A stretch of 49,571 bases of DNA from Rhodobacteraceae bacterium WD3A24 (GTDB taxonomy: Bacteria > Pseudomonadota > Alphaproteobacteria > Rhodobacterales > Rhodobacteraceae), in NCBI GenBank assembly GCA_002967695.1, contig PUHN01000024.1, positions 1 to 49,571 of the forward strand, written 5' to 3'. This document shows, in pieces, positions 1 to 8,464 of this stretch (the stretch's first letter is position 1; every line of letters starts with the position of its first letter). The position numbers and the translations under genes were made by a program. The notes beneath the pieces are model-generated. The model did not search any database. It had not been told where the DNA came from and saw nothing but the letters and a program-made list of their open reading frames with translations.

Positions 1-1
1 C

Positions 2-856
2 GAGGCGGCCGCGCCGGCGCCGGCCCGTTCCCGCGCCGGGTCCGTCACCGGCCGCAGCCGCGCCGGCGCCGAGACGCTCTGCAGTCCCCGCCTCGCCGGG
101 GCGATCCCCGCAAGAGCCGGCGATGCCCCCGCGGGGAGCGTGTTCCTTGCCGGACTGACCGGCGTGGAGGGGGCCATGCGCGATGCGCGCATCGCGGCGC
201 AGATCACGTCGGGCAACGTGCCCGGCTTCCTGCGCGATCTCGTGCCCGTGACATTCGCCGGCGCGCGCATGGAGATCACCCTGTGCGTGACGCCCGATTA
301 TCTGGCGCTGGGCAGCGAGCGCGACCATGTGCGCGTGCCGCTCGGCCTGTCGGCGGCAACGCGCGTGGCCGAAGAGTTCGACATGCTCCTGCCCACCACG
401 CGCATGGTCGACGCGATTTATGCCCAGGCCGATCTCCGGCTGCCTCCGCGCCCGATGGCACCGGGCGCGCAGATGGCCTCGACCGACTATTTCCTGCGCC
501 ACGACGCCACCGTCTCCGAACAGATCCGCAGCGCGGGCGGGCGGGCTGGCATCCTCGTGGCCGGGCAGAAAAAGGATCTGGTGCTGACCAATCGTCTGGC
601 GCGTTCACCGGGGCGGGTCGCGATCTATGGCTGGCACCGCCCCGGCGGGCAGCCGATCCAGCCGCTGAGCACCGTCCACGGCGCGGGCTATGCCGATTAC
701 AGCCACGGTGTCCGATTGGTCAGCCGCACCGCGTTTGTCGACGGCCGCGCGGTGGATCTGGGCACGCTGCTCTCGGACGGCCGCTATGCCGGGCTTCTCA
801 GCGATGAGGGCGCGATCACGGGCCCCGCGCGCCTGCTCGCGGCGCTGTCGCGCTGA
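2..856 (+). CDS. Conserved hypothetical protein, 5' end cut by the window edge
   Basis: The reading frame is open to the left edge, so the gene begins outside the window; a GTG at 140 is the first possible internal start but the frame is clean upstream of it. The upstream part (bases 2-139) is rich in Ala, Pro, Arg and Gly and looks like a linker or disordered segment. The rest, about 235 residues, looks like one compact domain containing the strings DLVPVTFAG, CVTPDYLALG, LVLTNRLA, IYGWHRP and YADYSHGVRLV. I do not recognise a named family and assign no function. It faces two minus-strand genes for exported-type proteins (894-3655); all three may form one functional neighbourhood, but that is inference. 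The frame is certain, the role unknown. Confidence 0.75.
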   Translation, partial: EAAAPAPARSRAGSVTGRSRAGAETLCSPRLAGAIPARAGDAPAGSVFLAGLTGVEGAMRDARIAAQITSGNVPGFLRDLVPVTFAGARMEITLCVTPDYLALGSERDHVRVPLGLSAATRVAEEFDMLLPTTRMVDAIYAQADLRLPPRPMAPGAQMASTDYFLRHDATVSEQIRSAGGRAGILVAGQKKDLVLTNRLARSPGRVAIYGWHRPGGQPIQPLSTVHGAGYADYSHGVRLVSRTAFVDGRAVDLGTLLSDGRYAGLLSDEGAITGPARLLAALSR

Positions 857-893
857 GGCAGGCCGGCCGGCCGGGCGAAACGGACAGGCGCCG

Positions 894-1901
894 TCAGCCG
901 ACATCCCGGAAACAGCGAAAGCCGAGGTGATAGTTGCGGTGGCTCGACGGCGACATCACCCGGCTGCCGTGCCAGAAGGGCGCGCGCCAGCGGCTCCAGT
1001 CCTCATGGGCGCGGATCGTGTCCCAGATGAACCAGCTTCCCTTCATCTCGGTCACCCCCAGCGTGGTCGAGCCGCGGCTTGCCATCTGGTCGGGCGCCAG
1101 CGGCAGGTTCATGTGCTCGGCCGCGTTGCCGTCGATGTCATAGACGCCCAGCGGGCTGCGGCACTGCGGAAAGCTGCCCGCGGGATAGGTATTGGAGCCG
1201 CACTGCGCGAAACTGCCCCCGTCGCAGCCGGGGCTTTTTGAACTTCCCGTCGCGCATATGCCGGACTGATAGCTGGTGCCGTAGCTCCAGCGCCGCGTCG
1301 GCCCGTAATGCTGATTGTGCCAGTTGCGCATCCGGCTGACCGCGCTCGACGCGCCTACCCCCTGCGCGAGATCGAAGCGGTAGTCGGGGTCGAGCAGACG
1401 GCCGGCCGAGGCGCTCTCCCACTCATGCGCGTCCCCGATGCGCTTGCCCTCGGCGGCGCAGAGCTGCGCGGCCTCGGAGGCGCGCACCCATGTGACCGGA
1501 TAGGCCAGCGGCACGTTGGGATACTCGAACATGTCGGCGCAAACCGTCGCGTCCTCGGGCCGTTCGGTCTCGGGGTCGTAGAGCGGGACCATATAGGGCG
1601 CGCCGCAGATACGCTCGAAGCGGGGGTTGCGATAGATATCCTCCGGGTCGCCGCCGATGCGCGCGCGGGCCTGCTCGGGCGTCATCGGGTGGCGCGTGAT
1701 CGACGGGTTGCCCTGCCCGATATAGGGCGACTCGGCAAAGATCGCGCGGATGCGCGCCATGGTGGCGTCGCTGAGATCGCGTGCCTGCTGCATCTGCCGA
1801 AACATCCGCTCGTTGTTTTCCGACAGTGTCTGCGCCGCTGCCCCGCCACCCGCGAGAGCCGCCGTGCAGACCGCCAGCGCCGCCGTCCTGATCCAGCCCA
1901 T
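894..1901 (-). CDS. Exported formylglycine-generating-enzyme-like (SUMF1 fold) protein
   Basis: 335 residues. The N-terminus is a signal peptide (MGWIRTAALAV to about Ala23). The remainder has FGE-sulfatase-domain landmarks in order: YPVTWVRASEAAQLCAAEGKR, an EWE motif, GVYDIDGNAAEH, a KGSWF block and the C-terminal hallmark LGFRCFRD. In true formylglycine-generating enzymes a reactive Cys pair follows the RGGSW block; here the block is MKGSWF and no Cys pair follows it, so canonical sulfatase activation is unlikely. Related SUMF1-fold proteins act as oxidases, as other C-H modifying enzymes or as binding modules. A separate Cys-rich stretch lies near residues 215-245. It lies 11 bp downstream of the 1913-3655 gene and is probably co-transcribed with it. 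The product is presumably periplasmic. Confidence 0.8.
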   Translation of the reverse strand: MGWIRTAALAVCTAALAGGGAAAQTLSENNERMFRQMQQARDLSDATMARIRAIFAESPYIGQGNPSITRHPMTPEQARARIGGDPEDIYRNPRFERICGAPYMVPLYDPETERPEDATVCADMFEYPNVPLAYPVTWVRASEAAQLCAAEGKRIGDAHEWESASAGRLLDPDYRFDLAQGVGASSAVSRMRNWHNQHYGPTRRWSYGTSYQSGICATGSSKSPGCDGGSFAQCGSNTYPAGSFPQCRSPLGVYDIDGNAAEHMNLPLAPDQMASRGSTTLGVTEMKGSWFIWDTIRAHEDWSRWRAPFWHGSRVMSPSSHRNYHLGFRCFRDVG

Positions 1902-1912
1902 TGCCGCCCCCT

Positions 1913-3655
1913 TTACCGCCTGAGAAGGTAGAAGAAATCGCGATTGTCGGAGAAGCCGACAAAGCGCGGGATACGCGTGCCGTCACGCTCGCGCGCGTCG
2001 ATCTCGCCCATCCGTTCGACCAGATGCTCGGTCTCCAGCCCGTCTTCGGCGGGGGTATAGACCGCGAGATAGGTGTGTTCGAGCGAGTTCATGTCGAGCA
2101 GCATCGCGTAATCGCAGTCATAGGCCTGAAAGGTCCGCGCCATGGCCGAGGGCGTCGCCGTCGAGAAATAGGCGTAGATCAGGAACTGCCGGTCCTCGAC
2201 CGTTCGCATACACGCGCCCGCGCGTAGCGTGCGCAGATCGGCGTTGGCCGACCCCGACCAGTTTCCCGGCCCCCAATGGCGCACCAACGGCCCCGGCACG
2301 CCCGCGCCCGTCTCCGGGTCAGGGGCGATCAGGGGCACGCCGTTCTGGCGGGCGAAACGGATATCGGGCAGCAGCGCGGCGTCTTCTTCCGTCCAGGTGC
2401 GCATGCCGATGGTGCCGTCATTGAGCACGTAGAGCGTTGACAGATTGGGCTGCAGCCGGCTGAGCACGGTGCCGTTGACCACGAAGCCATAGTGATGGCC
2501 GTGGTTGTATGTGGCGTAGTCGCCGTAGCGAAAGGCGCCGTGGCTGCGCTTGAAGCCGCCGGTGAAGGTCGCCGCGACCCGGTCGGTCAGCGCCGGGCTG
2601 AGCATGCCGGTCATCACAAGGGGTGCGGGGGAGTCGATCCCGTCGGGGCCCGGCGTGGTCCAGTCGCGCCCCGCGCCGTGGGGGCGGGGCGACCATTCCA
2701 GACCTGGATGATCGGTGCCCAGCTCATAGCCCACTTCGAACATCTCGAGGTCGAAGGCGGCCAGATACACGTCGGCGCGCCGCTCCACGGAATCGAGCCA
2801 GTTCGTCTCGCCTTCGCGGCGCAGGATCGCCTCGGAGATCATGCCCGGCTGCATCGCGCTGGCATAGACGCCCGGCGCGTCCTCCACGGCATACCAGCTG
2901 CCCGCCTCCATGCCGCCGCCCTCGGCGCCGACCAGATCGAAACCCATGGAGGTGCGCATCACCGGCCGGCTGTCGAGATCGGCGCGGCCGAGCGCGGCGG
3001 CCACCGCGCCGGCATCGGCGCCTTCCATGGTATCGCCCGATTCCATGAAGGCGTCCTCGTAGAAGACGCCCTTGATCATGCCGACGATACTCTCGCCGAA
3101 CAGAACGTGTTCGCGCAGGAATTCGGCCACGGCCTCCCGGCTGGTCCGCGACCCGGCGACCTCGTTGCGCAGATAAAGGCGGCCATCGCACAGCGGCGCA
3201 TAGGGCAACCCGCTGTCGCGCGCGGCGGCAAGGTCGCTCTGATCTCCGGTCCATGGCCGGCAAAGATAACGCTCGCCCTCGTCCGCGATCAGCAGGGCGG
3301 GCGTGCCCTCGTCCTCGGTCAGCGAGATTTGCCAGGTCTCGGGCGCGGCGTTTTCCAGATGAAAGACCTGCCGTGCGCCGCCCTCCGGCCGGCGTTCGAG
3401 CAGGAACCAGGAATTCACGTACGGGTTGAGCGAGGTCAGCGTCAGCGCGGCGCCATCGGCGTCCGGCACCGTCTGTGCCGCGCGGAAGGGCTGCAGCCGC
3501 AGGATCGAGCCCGGCGCATCGGACTGAAACGCCTCCATCTGACGGGCGCGCTGGTCCTCTCCCGGTGGCTCGATCGCCAATGCGCCTTGTGCCTGAACCG
3601 TGAGAACGCCCGCCAGACCCGCGATCCCGACCGATTTTGCGAACTCGCCAATCAC
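1913..3655 (-). CDS. Large exported protein of unknown function, possibly NAGPA-like
   Basis: About 580 residues from a GTG at 3655, preceded by GGAGG with a 5-nt spacer; a TTG at 3673 is an upstream alternative. The first 30 residues resemble a signal peptide (hydrophobic GIAGLAGVLTV then AQGALA). The C-terminal half contains YNHGHHYGFVVNG, LYVLNDGTIGMRTW and YDCDYAMLLDMNS. The order NG..., then DGT.G, then (L)LD.NS weakly recalls the phosphodiester-glycosidase (NAGPA, exopolysaccharide-related) fold, but the match is by eye and the usual LDGGGS signature is not intact. The gene is immediately upstream of the FGE-like gene on the same strand, so a two-gene operon for periplasmic proteins is likely. 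Function should be treated as unknown. Confidence 0.7.
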   Translation of the reverse strand: MIGEFAKSVGIAGLAGVLTVQAQGALAIEPPGEDQRARQMEAFQSDAPGSILRLQPFRAAQTVPDADGAALTLTSLNPYVNSWFLLERRPEGGARQVFHLENAAPETWQISLTEDEGTPALLIADEGERYLCRPWTGDQSDLAAARDSGLPYAPLCDGRLYLRNEVAGSRTSREAVAEFLREHVLFGESIVGMIKGVFYEDAFMESGDTMEGADAGAVAAALGRADLDSRPVMRTSMGFDLVGAEGGGMEAGSWYAVEDAPGVYASAMQPGMISEAILRREGETNWLDSVERRADVYLAAFDLEMFEVGYELGTDHPGLEWSPRPHGAGRDWTTPGPDGIDSPAPLVMTGMLSPALTDRVAATFTGGFKRSHGAFRYGDYATYNHGHHYGFVVNGTVLSRLQPNLSTLYVLNDGTIGMRTWTEEDAALLPDIRFARQNGVPLIAPDPETGAGVPGPLVRHWGPGNWSGSANADLRTLRAGACMRTVEDRQFLIYAYFSTATPSAMARTFQAYDCDYAMLLDMNSLEHTYLAVYTPAEDGLETEHLVERMGEIDARERDGTRIPRFVGFSDNRDFFYLLRR

Positions 3656-3852
3656 CGCCACCTCCAAGCACAAATCTCCGTCGGCCGCCGCCGGGCGTGC
3701 GCGCCGCTGCAGGCATCATGACCGCATTCACAGTTGTCACGCAAGCCTCGACAGGGTGCGCGGAGCGAATTCGCCCGCGCCCCCGCCCGCCCGACGGGAC
3801 GCGGCGAATTGGCCCTTTTCCTTCCCGGCGGGCAGCGATAAGCCACGTGCCC

Positions 3853-5070
3853 ATGACCGACACCGCCGCCCCCGCAACCGACCGCCGCGCCAAGCGCAAT
3901 GTCGTCGTTCTCGTCGCCGCACAGGCGATCCTCGGCGCGCAGATGCCGATGATCTTTACCATCGGCGGGCTGGCGGGGCAGTCGTTGGCGGCCAATATCT
4001 GCTGGGCGACGCTGCCGATCTCGCTGATCGTGCTGGGCTCGATGCTCACCGCGACGCCGCTGGCGGCCTTCATGCAGCGTTTCGGACGGCGCGCCGGCTT
4101 TCTCGTCGGGATCACCGGCGGCATGGTGGGGGCGAGCATCGGCGCGATCGGGCTCATCATGGCCTCCTTCCCGATTTTCCTGCTCGGCTCGCTGCTGACC
4201 GGCATCTACATGTCTGCGCAGGGGTATTACCGCTTTGCCGCGGCCGACACCGCCTCGGCGCATTTCCGGCCCAAGGCGATTTCCTATGTCATGGCCGGCG
4301 GCCTGCTCTCGGCCATAGTGGGGCCGCAACTCGTCAAGGTGACGGCCGAGTCGATGGCGGTGCCCTTTCTGGGCAGCTATCTCGCGGTTATCGTGCTCAA
4401 CCTTCTGGGCGTAGGGCTGTTCGCGTTTCTCGACATTCCCCGGCCGCCGGTTCCCGCCGAAGACGCGCCGGCCGCCCGGCCGCGGCTGGAGCTTCTGCGC
4501 ACGCCCGTTATCGCGGTCGCGATCATCTGCGCCACGGTGGCCTATGCACTGATGAACCTCGTGATGACCTCCACGCCCCTGGCCGTCGTGGGCTGCGGTT
4601 TCGAGACGAACGACGCCGCCAACATCGTCTCGGCCCATGTTCTGGCGATGTATGCGCCCTCCTTCTTCACCGGTCATCTGATCAACCGTTTCGGAACCGA
4701 GCGGATCGTGGGCCTCGGCATGGTGATACTGGCCGGCGCCGGTGCCGTGGCGCTGTCGGGGGTGGAGCTGGAGCATTTCTTCATCGCGCTCGTCCTGCTC
4801 GGCATCGGCTGGAATTTCGGCTTCATCGGCGCCACCGCCATGCTCGCGCGCAGCCACAGCCCCGAAGAGCGCGGCCGGGTTCAGGGCATGAACGATCTGA
4901 TCGTCTTCGGCGGCGTGACCTTTGCCTCATTGTCGTCGGGAACCTTGATGAACTGCACCGGCGGCAGCGCCGAGGCGGGCTGGCATCTTGTCAACTTCGC
5001 GATGCTGCCCTTCCTGGTGCTCGCGGGCGGCGCGCTGATCTGGCTGGCGATGCGGCCGCGCACGGCCTGA
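3853..5070 (+). CDS. MFS transporter
   Basis: 405 residues from the ATG at 3853; the open frame extends upstream to 3637, but the product from 3853 (MTDTAAPATDRRAKRN) begins with a normal short cytoplasmic leader before TM1. The chain is almost entirely hydrophobic helices, with about 12 predicted segments broken in the middle by a hydrophilic loop (PRPPVPAEDAPAARP). MFS landmarks are QRFGRRAGF after TM2 and NRFGTERIVG in the second half, plus HSPEERGRVQGMND in the loop before TM11. The substrate cannot be read from the sequence. It is a single-gene unit ended by a strong terminator at 5164-5196. Confidence 0.88.
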   Translation: MTDTAAPATDRRAKRNVVVLVAAQAILGAQMPMIFTIGGLAGQSLAANICWATLPISLIVLGSMLTATPLAAFMQRFGRRAGFLVGITGGMVGASIGAIGLIMASFPIFLLGSLLTGIYMSAQGYYRFAAADTASAHFRPKAISYVMAGGLLSAIVGPQLVKVTAESMAVPFLGSYLAVIVLNLLGVGLFAFLDIPRPPVPAEDAPAARPRLELLRTPVIAVAIICATVAYALMNLVMTSTPLAVVGCGFETNDAANIVSAHVLAMYAPSFFTGHLINRFGTERIVGLGMVILAGAGAVALSGVELEHFFIALVLLGIGWNFGFIGATAMLARSHSPEERGRVQGMNDLIVFGGVTFASLSSGTLMNCTGGSAEAGWHLVNFAMLPFLVLAGGALIWLAMRPRTA

Positions 5071-5163
5071 AACCGGCGCGGCAGGGCGAAAAAAAGGATT
5101 GCAATCGCTGCACGGCCGGCAACCGCCGGATCGGTGCCTTTCATGCCGCAAGGTGGCAAAACA

Positions 5164-5196
5164 TTTTTCCGCAAATGGCAGCGTTTGCGGATTTTT
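5164..5196 (+). terminator. Intrinsic, probably bidirectional, terminator
   Basis: Perfect 8-bp arms TCCGCAAA (5168-5175) and TTTGCGGA (5184-5191) enclose an 8-nt loop and are followed by TTTTT (5192-5196). A run of T also precedes the left arm, so the structure is symmetric. It lies 94 bp after the MFS stop codon and separates it from the sulfur module. Confidence 0.75.
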
Positions 5197-5321
5197 GGCC
5201 CTGCCTCGCCGCACTCAGCCCCCTTGCCGCGAAACATGGTTCCGCCTAGTTGGTCGGTGAGCCCGGCGGCGCGATCCGCCGGTTTGAAACGAGTAGCCAC
5301 AGCATCGAGGATCAACACGCC

Positions 5322-6266
5322 ATGACCGCCAGACTGCGCATTTCCGCCATCGCGCTCGCCGCCGCACTGCCCGGCGCCGCGCTCGCCGAGGCGCCCGAAG
5401 GCTGGGCGCCGCTCCTGCAGCCCTCCGAGCTTGCCGAAATACTCGACTCGGCCGAGCAGGAGGTCCGCATCATTCGCATCAGCGGCGACTACGCCGCCGG
5501 CCACATTCCCGGCGCCGTCCGGTCCGCCTATGGCGACTGGCGCGGCCCGTCGGAGAATCCCGGTGCCCTGCGCGACATCGAGCATTTCCGGGATCTGGTC
5601 CAGAACCTGGGCGTGAGCGCGCAGACGCCGGTCGTCGTCGTCCATCAGGGCGCCAATCCCACCGACATGGGCACGGCCGCGCGCGTCTACTGGACGCTGA
5701 AGTCGCTGGGCGTCGAGGATCTCGCGCTGCTCAACGGCGGCTTCGCGGCCTGGCAGGCCGCCGATCTGCCGGTCAGCACTGACACCCCCGAAATCGCCCG
5801 CACCGATTACGCACCCCAGTTCGACAATACCTGGCGCATCACCACCGCCGAGGTCGAACAGGCGGTGGATGCCGGCGACGCACGGCTGATCGACGCGCGC
5901 CCCGAGGGCTTTTTCGAGGGGCTGACCTGGTCGATCGCCGATCCCGGCACGATCCCCGGATCCGGCAACCTGACCTATGACGTCTGGTTCGAGGGCAACG
6001 ACATGGTCGGCCCTGAGGGCGCCGCCCGGATTGCGGCGGAATACGACCAGACCGACGCGCCCATGACGGTGTCGTTCTGCAACACCGGCCACTGGGCGGC
6101 GATCAACTGGTTCGCGCTGAGCGAGCTCGCCGAGGTCGACAACACGCGCCTTTACGCCGAAAGCATGGCCGAGTGGACCGCCGGCGATCACGAGCTGATG
6201 AACGAGCCCGGCCGTGTGACCTATTACTGGCGCAGCACGACGCGCTGGCTGGGCGATCTGTTCTGA
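5322..6266 (+). CDS. Periplasmic tandem-domain rhodanese (sulfurtransferase)
   Basis: 314 residues from the ATG at 5322. Residues 1-22 are a signal peptide ending ALA|EA. Two rhodanese domains follow. The first (about 28-150) carries the structural DYAAGHIPGA motif, but its loop has no Cys (HQGANPTDMGTAAR), so it is non-catalytic, as in typical TST/SseA-type enzymes. The second (about 165-314) has the active loop CNTGHWA with the persulfide Cys at about residue 253. The length fits two-domain sulfurtransferases. The next gene encodes a YeeE/YedE sulfur transporter, so a role in periplasmic thiosulfate or sulfane-sulfur handling is a reasonable inference. Upstream in-frame starts at 5250 would bury the signal peptide and were rejected. 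Confidence 0.9.
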   Translation: MTARLRISAIALAAALPGAALAEAPEGWAPLLQPSELAEILDSAEQEVRIIRISGDYAAGHIPGAVRSAYGDWRGPSENPGALRDIEHFRDLVQNLGVSAQTPVVVVHQGANPTDMGTAARVYWTLKSLGVEDLALLNGGFAAWQAADLPVSTDTPEIARTDYAPQFDNTWRITTAEVEQAVDAGDARLIDARPEGFFEGLTWSIADPGTIPGSGNLTYDVWFEGNDMVGPEGAARIAAEYDQTDAPMTVSFCNTGHWAAINWFALSELAEVDNTRLYAESMAEWTAGDHELMNEPGRVTYYWRSTTRWLGDLF

Positions 6267-6291
6267 TCACGCGCGACAGCGACGCGACTTG

Positions 6292-6316
6292 CGGACCCGC
6301 CTGCCCGGCGGGTCCG
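6292..6316 (+). terminator. Hairpin between rhodanese and transporter genes (attenuator-like)
   Basis: A perfect 10-bp stem, CGGACCCGCC (6292-6301) and GGCGGGTCCG (6307-6316), with a 5-nt loop. No T-tract follows (TCGTTATG), so it is more likely an attenuator or mRNA stabiliser between the two sulfur genes than a full terminator. Confidence 0.45.
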
Positions 6317-6336
6317 TCGTTATGAGGGGACGAGCG

Positions 6337-7461
6337 ATGCTGATGATACGAACCGGCCTCGTGGTGCTGGCGCTCGCGCTGGTGCTCGGGGCCTTCATTC
6401 TGGCCGGTCCGCGCGCGGCACTTCTGATGGCGGTCGGGCTGGGCTTCGGGCTGGTGCTCGAGGGGCTGCGCTTCGGCTTCGCCGGGCCGTGGCGGCTGAT
6501 CGTGACCGACCGCGACGGGCGTGGCCTTATGGCACAACTTCTGGCGATCGGCGCGACCGCGGCGGTGGCGCTGCCGCTGCTCTCTGCCGCTCCGGGAGAG
6601 CTGGCCGGCGCGCATGCGCCCATCGGGCTGGCGATGATCGGCGGCGCCTTCCTGTTTGGCGCGGCGATGCAGCTGGTGATGGGCTGCGGCTCGGGCACGC
6701 TGGTCAATGCGGGCAGCGGCAATCTCGTGGGTCTGGTCGCGCTGGTCGGCTTTGTCGCGGGCAGTTTCTTCGGCACGCTGCATCTCAGCTGGTGGACGGA
6801 TCTCGGCACGCTTCCGGTCATGACCGTTCAGGGCCTCTTCGGCGGCGCGGGGGCGGCGCTGACGGTCACGCTGCTCGGTCTGGCCCTGGTGGCCGCGCTG
6901 GTGTGGTGGCGCGCCGCGCCGGGCCGGCGGATGCCGCCCGCGCGGCTGTGGATCGCCGCGGGGCTCATCGCCGCGCTGGCGCTGGCAAATCTGGTGATCG
7001 CGGGCCAGCCCTGGGGCATCGTCTACGGGCTCGGCCTGTGGGGGGCGAAGCTTGCCCAGGCGGGTGGTGCCGACCTCGCCGCGACGGCGTTCTGGTCATC
7101 GCCGGGCAACGCGCGCCAGCTCGACGCGAGCCTGCTGACCGACGTGACCACACTGACCAATATCGGCCTGCTCGTCGGCGCGTTCCTCGCCATGCGCTGG
7201 AAGCGCCGGCCGGGAGCGCAGGTCGGCCGGATGCGCCCCGAGAGCTGGGCAGCCGTGCTCATCGCCGGGCTGGTGCTGGGCTACAGCGCCCGACTGGCCT
7301 TCGGCTGCAATGTCGGCGCCTTCTTCAGCGGCGTCTCGACGGGCAGTCTGCATGGCTGGGTCTGGTTCGCGGCGGCTTTCGCGGGGTCGGGGCTGGGGCT
7401 GAAACTGCGCCCCGTCCTTCTGCGGCCGGCGGCACCGGCGGCGGGAGGGCAGCCCGCATGA
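6337..7461 (+). CDS. YeeE/YedE (TsuA-type) sulfur/thiosulfate transporter
   Basis: 374 residues from the ATG at 6337, chosen because AGGGGA (6324-6329) is correctly spaced in front of it; the frame is open to 6289. It is polytopic and has two copies of the family signature: VMGCGSGTLVNAGSGN (Cys at about 117) and FGCNVGAFFSGVSTGSLHGW (Cys at about 324). In characterised TsuA, three membrane Cys residues relay thiosulfate; here two are evident and no N-terminal Cys is seen. The preceding gene is a periplasmic rhodanese and the following one is a tiny membrane protein, so this is a sulfur-uptake module. Substrate (thiosulfate or another sulfane compound) is inferred from the family. Confidence 0.9.
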   Translation: MLMIRTGLVVLALALVLGAFILAGPRAALLMAVGLGFGLVLEGLRFGFAGPWRLIVTDRDGRGLMAQLLAIGATAAVALPLLSAAPGELAGAHAPIGLAMIGGAFLFGAAMQLVMGCGSGTLVNAGSGNLVGLVALVGFVAGSFFGTLHLSWWTDLGTLPVMTVQGLFGGAGAALTVTLLGLALVAALVWWRAAPGRRMPPARLWIAAGLIAALALANLVIAGQPWGIVYGLGLWGAKLAQAGGADLAATAFWSSPGNARQLDASLLTDVTTLTNIGLLVGAFLAMRWKRRPGAQVGRMRPESWAAVLIAGLVLGYSARLAFGCNVGAFFSGVSTGSLHGWVWFAAAFAGSGLGLKLRPVLLRPAAPAAGGQPA

Positions 7462-7640
7462 CCGCGCCACCAGCCTCCCCCACCCGCACCGCGACGGCGC
7501 TGATCGCACTCGCCGCGCTCGCCGCGCTCGTCGCGTTGGACATCGTGCGCTCGGGCACGGTCGATCCCTTCGACGCCCCCGTGCCCATCGCGCTCGGGTC
7601 GGGCCAGGCGCCAAGCGGCGCCCACTGCACCGACCTGTGA
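7458..7640 (+). CDS. Small single-pass membrane protein
   Basis: 60 residues. The ATG overlaps the stop codon of the transporter (ATGA), implying translational coupling. There is one hydrophobic segment (ALIALAALAALVALDIV) after a short Pro/Thr-rich N-terminus, then a C-terminal tail ending in HCTDL with one Cys. No family is recognised. Coupling to a YeeE-like transporter suggests an accessory subunit, but this is inference. Confidence 0.6.
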   Translation: MTAPPASPTRTATALIALAALAALVALDIVRSGTVDPFDAPVPIALGSGQAPSGAHCTDL

Positions 7641-7650
7641 CATCGCCGCC

Positions 7651-8427
7651 TTACCAGCGGCCGATGAGCGTGAGCCACAACAGCCCGCCGCGCCGGGCGA
7701 ATTCCGATTGCACCAGCCGGCCCTCGGCCACACGCTCGGGCGCACTGGCCGCCATGCGCAGGACCGGGCGCGCCCGCCAGCCGGCCTGCAGCGCCGGCCG
7801 CGCCGCGGGCGGAATTTCCGCCGCCCGCCGCCGCGCCGCAGAGATCCGCGACAGCCCCTCGCGCGCCAGCGCGGCAACCGCCGCCGGCCTGCCATCGACC
7901 AGCGGCCAGTGCCCGCGCGCCTCCAGTTCGGGCACGGCGCGCAGCCAGTTGGCCAGCCCCGCGCCCCAGGCGAAATCGCGCACAACGGGCTCGGCCGTCT
8001 CGGGCGCCCCCAGCGCCCGCGCCGCCGCCCAGAAGAGATTGCCGCTGGTCGCGTCGATATGGTCCGCGAACTCCTGCTCGTCGGCGAAGGGCGTGGCGTG
8101 GCAATCGCGCCGGCGGGCATCGACAATCCCCAGAAGCGGGCCGGCGCCCAGCGGCGTCTCCTCCAGCACCGCGGCCAGCGGCCCCGTGACCTCGTGGCCG
8201 GGCGGTGGCCGGCCCTCGGCGATTGCCTCGACGACGTCGTGCCAGAACTGAAGCCGCATCTCGGCGATGAGCGGCTCAGCCGACGCCCAGGGCGCGCGCG
8301 CGACCTCAAGATTGAAGGCGTAGAGCGGCAGCAGCCGGGCCCGCGCCTCCGGCGGCGCAGCCATCGCGGCGAGGAAGCGGTCGGGATCGCCCCGCTGCAG
8401 CAACTCGGAACAGGCCTCAAGGCTCAT
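7651..8427 (-). CDS. Squalene/phytoene synthase family protein, NDUFAF6-like
   Basis: 258 residues, with LLPLYAFNLEVARAPWASAE and EMRLQFWHDVVEAI as in the trans-isoprenyl-diphosphate synthase (SQS/PSY) fold. The first Asp-rich Mg-binding motif (DxxxD) of true phytoene synthases is absent (NLEVA in its place), and only a weak Asp pair occurs later. That pattern, and the lack of crt genes nearby, fits the alphaproteobacterial group related to mitochondrial NDUFAF6, a complex I assembly factor, better than a carotenoid enzyme. It lies downstream of cimA on the same strand and ends 10 bp from the convergent small membrane protein. Confidence 0.78.
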   Translation of the reverse strand: MSLEACSELLQRGDPDRFLAAMAAPPEARARLLPLYAFNLEVARAPWASAEPLIAEMRLQFWHDVVEAIAEGRPPPGHEVTGPLAAVLEETPLGAGPLLGIVDARRRDCHATPFADEQEFADHIDATSGNLFWAAARALGAPETAEPVVRDFAWGAGLANWLRAVPELEARGHWPLVDGRPAAVAALAREGLSRISAARRRAAEIPPAARPALQAGWRARPVLRMAASAPERVAEGRLVQSEFARRGGLLWLTLIGRW

Positions 8428-8464
8428 GGCGCCCCCGGCGAGGCAGCCGCGACCGGCCGCCCCC

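Noticed and set aside
894-1901. Active formylglycine-generating enzyme for a sulfatase
   Set aside because: The catalytic Cys pair after the GSW block is missing and no sulfatase gene is nearby.
7651-8427. Carotenoid or hopanoid biosynthesis gene
   Set aside because: The catalytic Asp-rich motifs are not intact and no crt, shc or hpn genes are near; an NDUFAF6-like role fits better.
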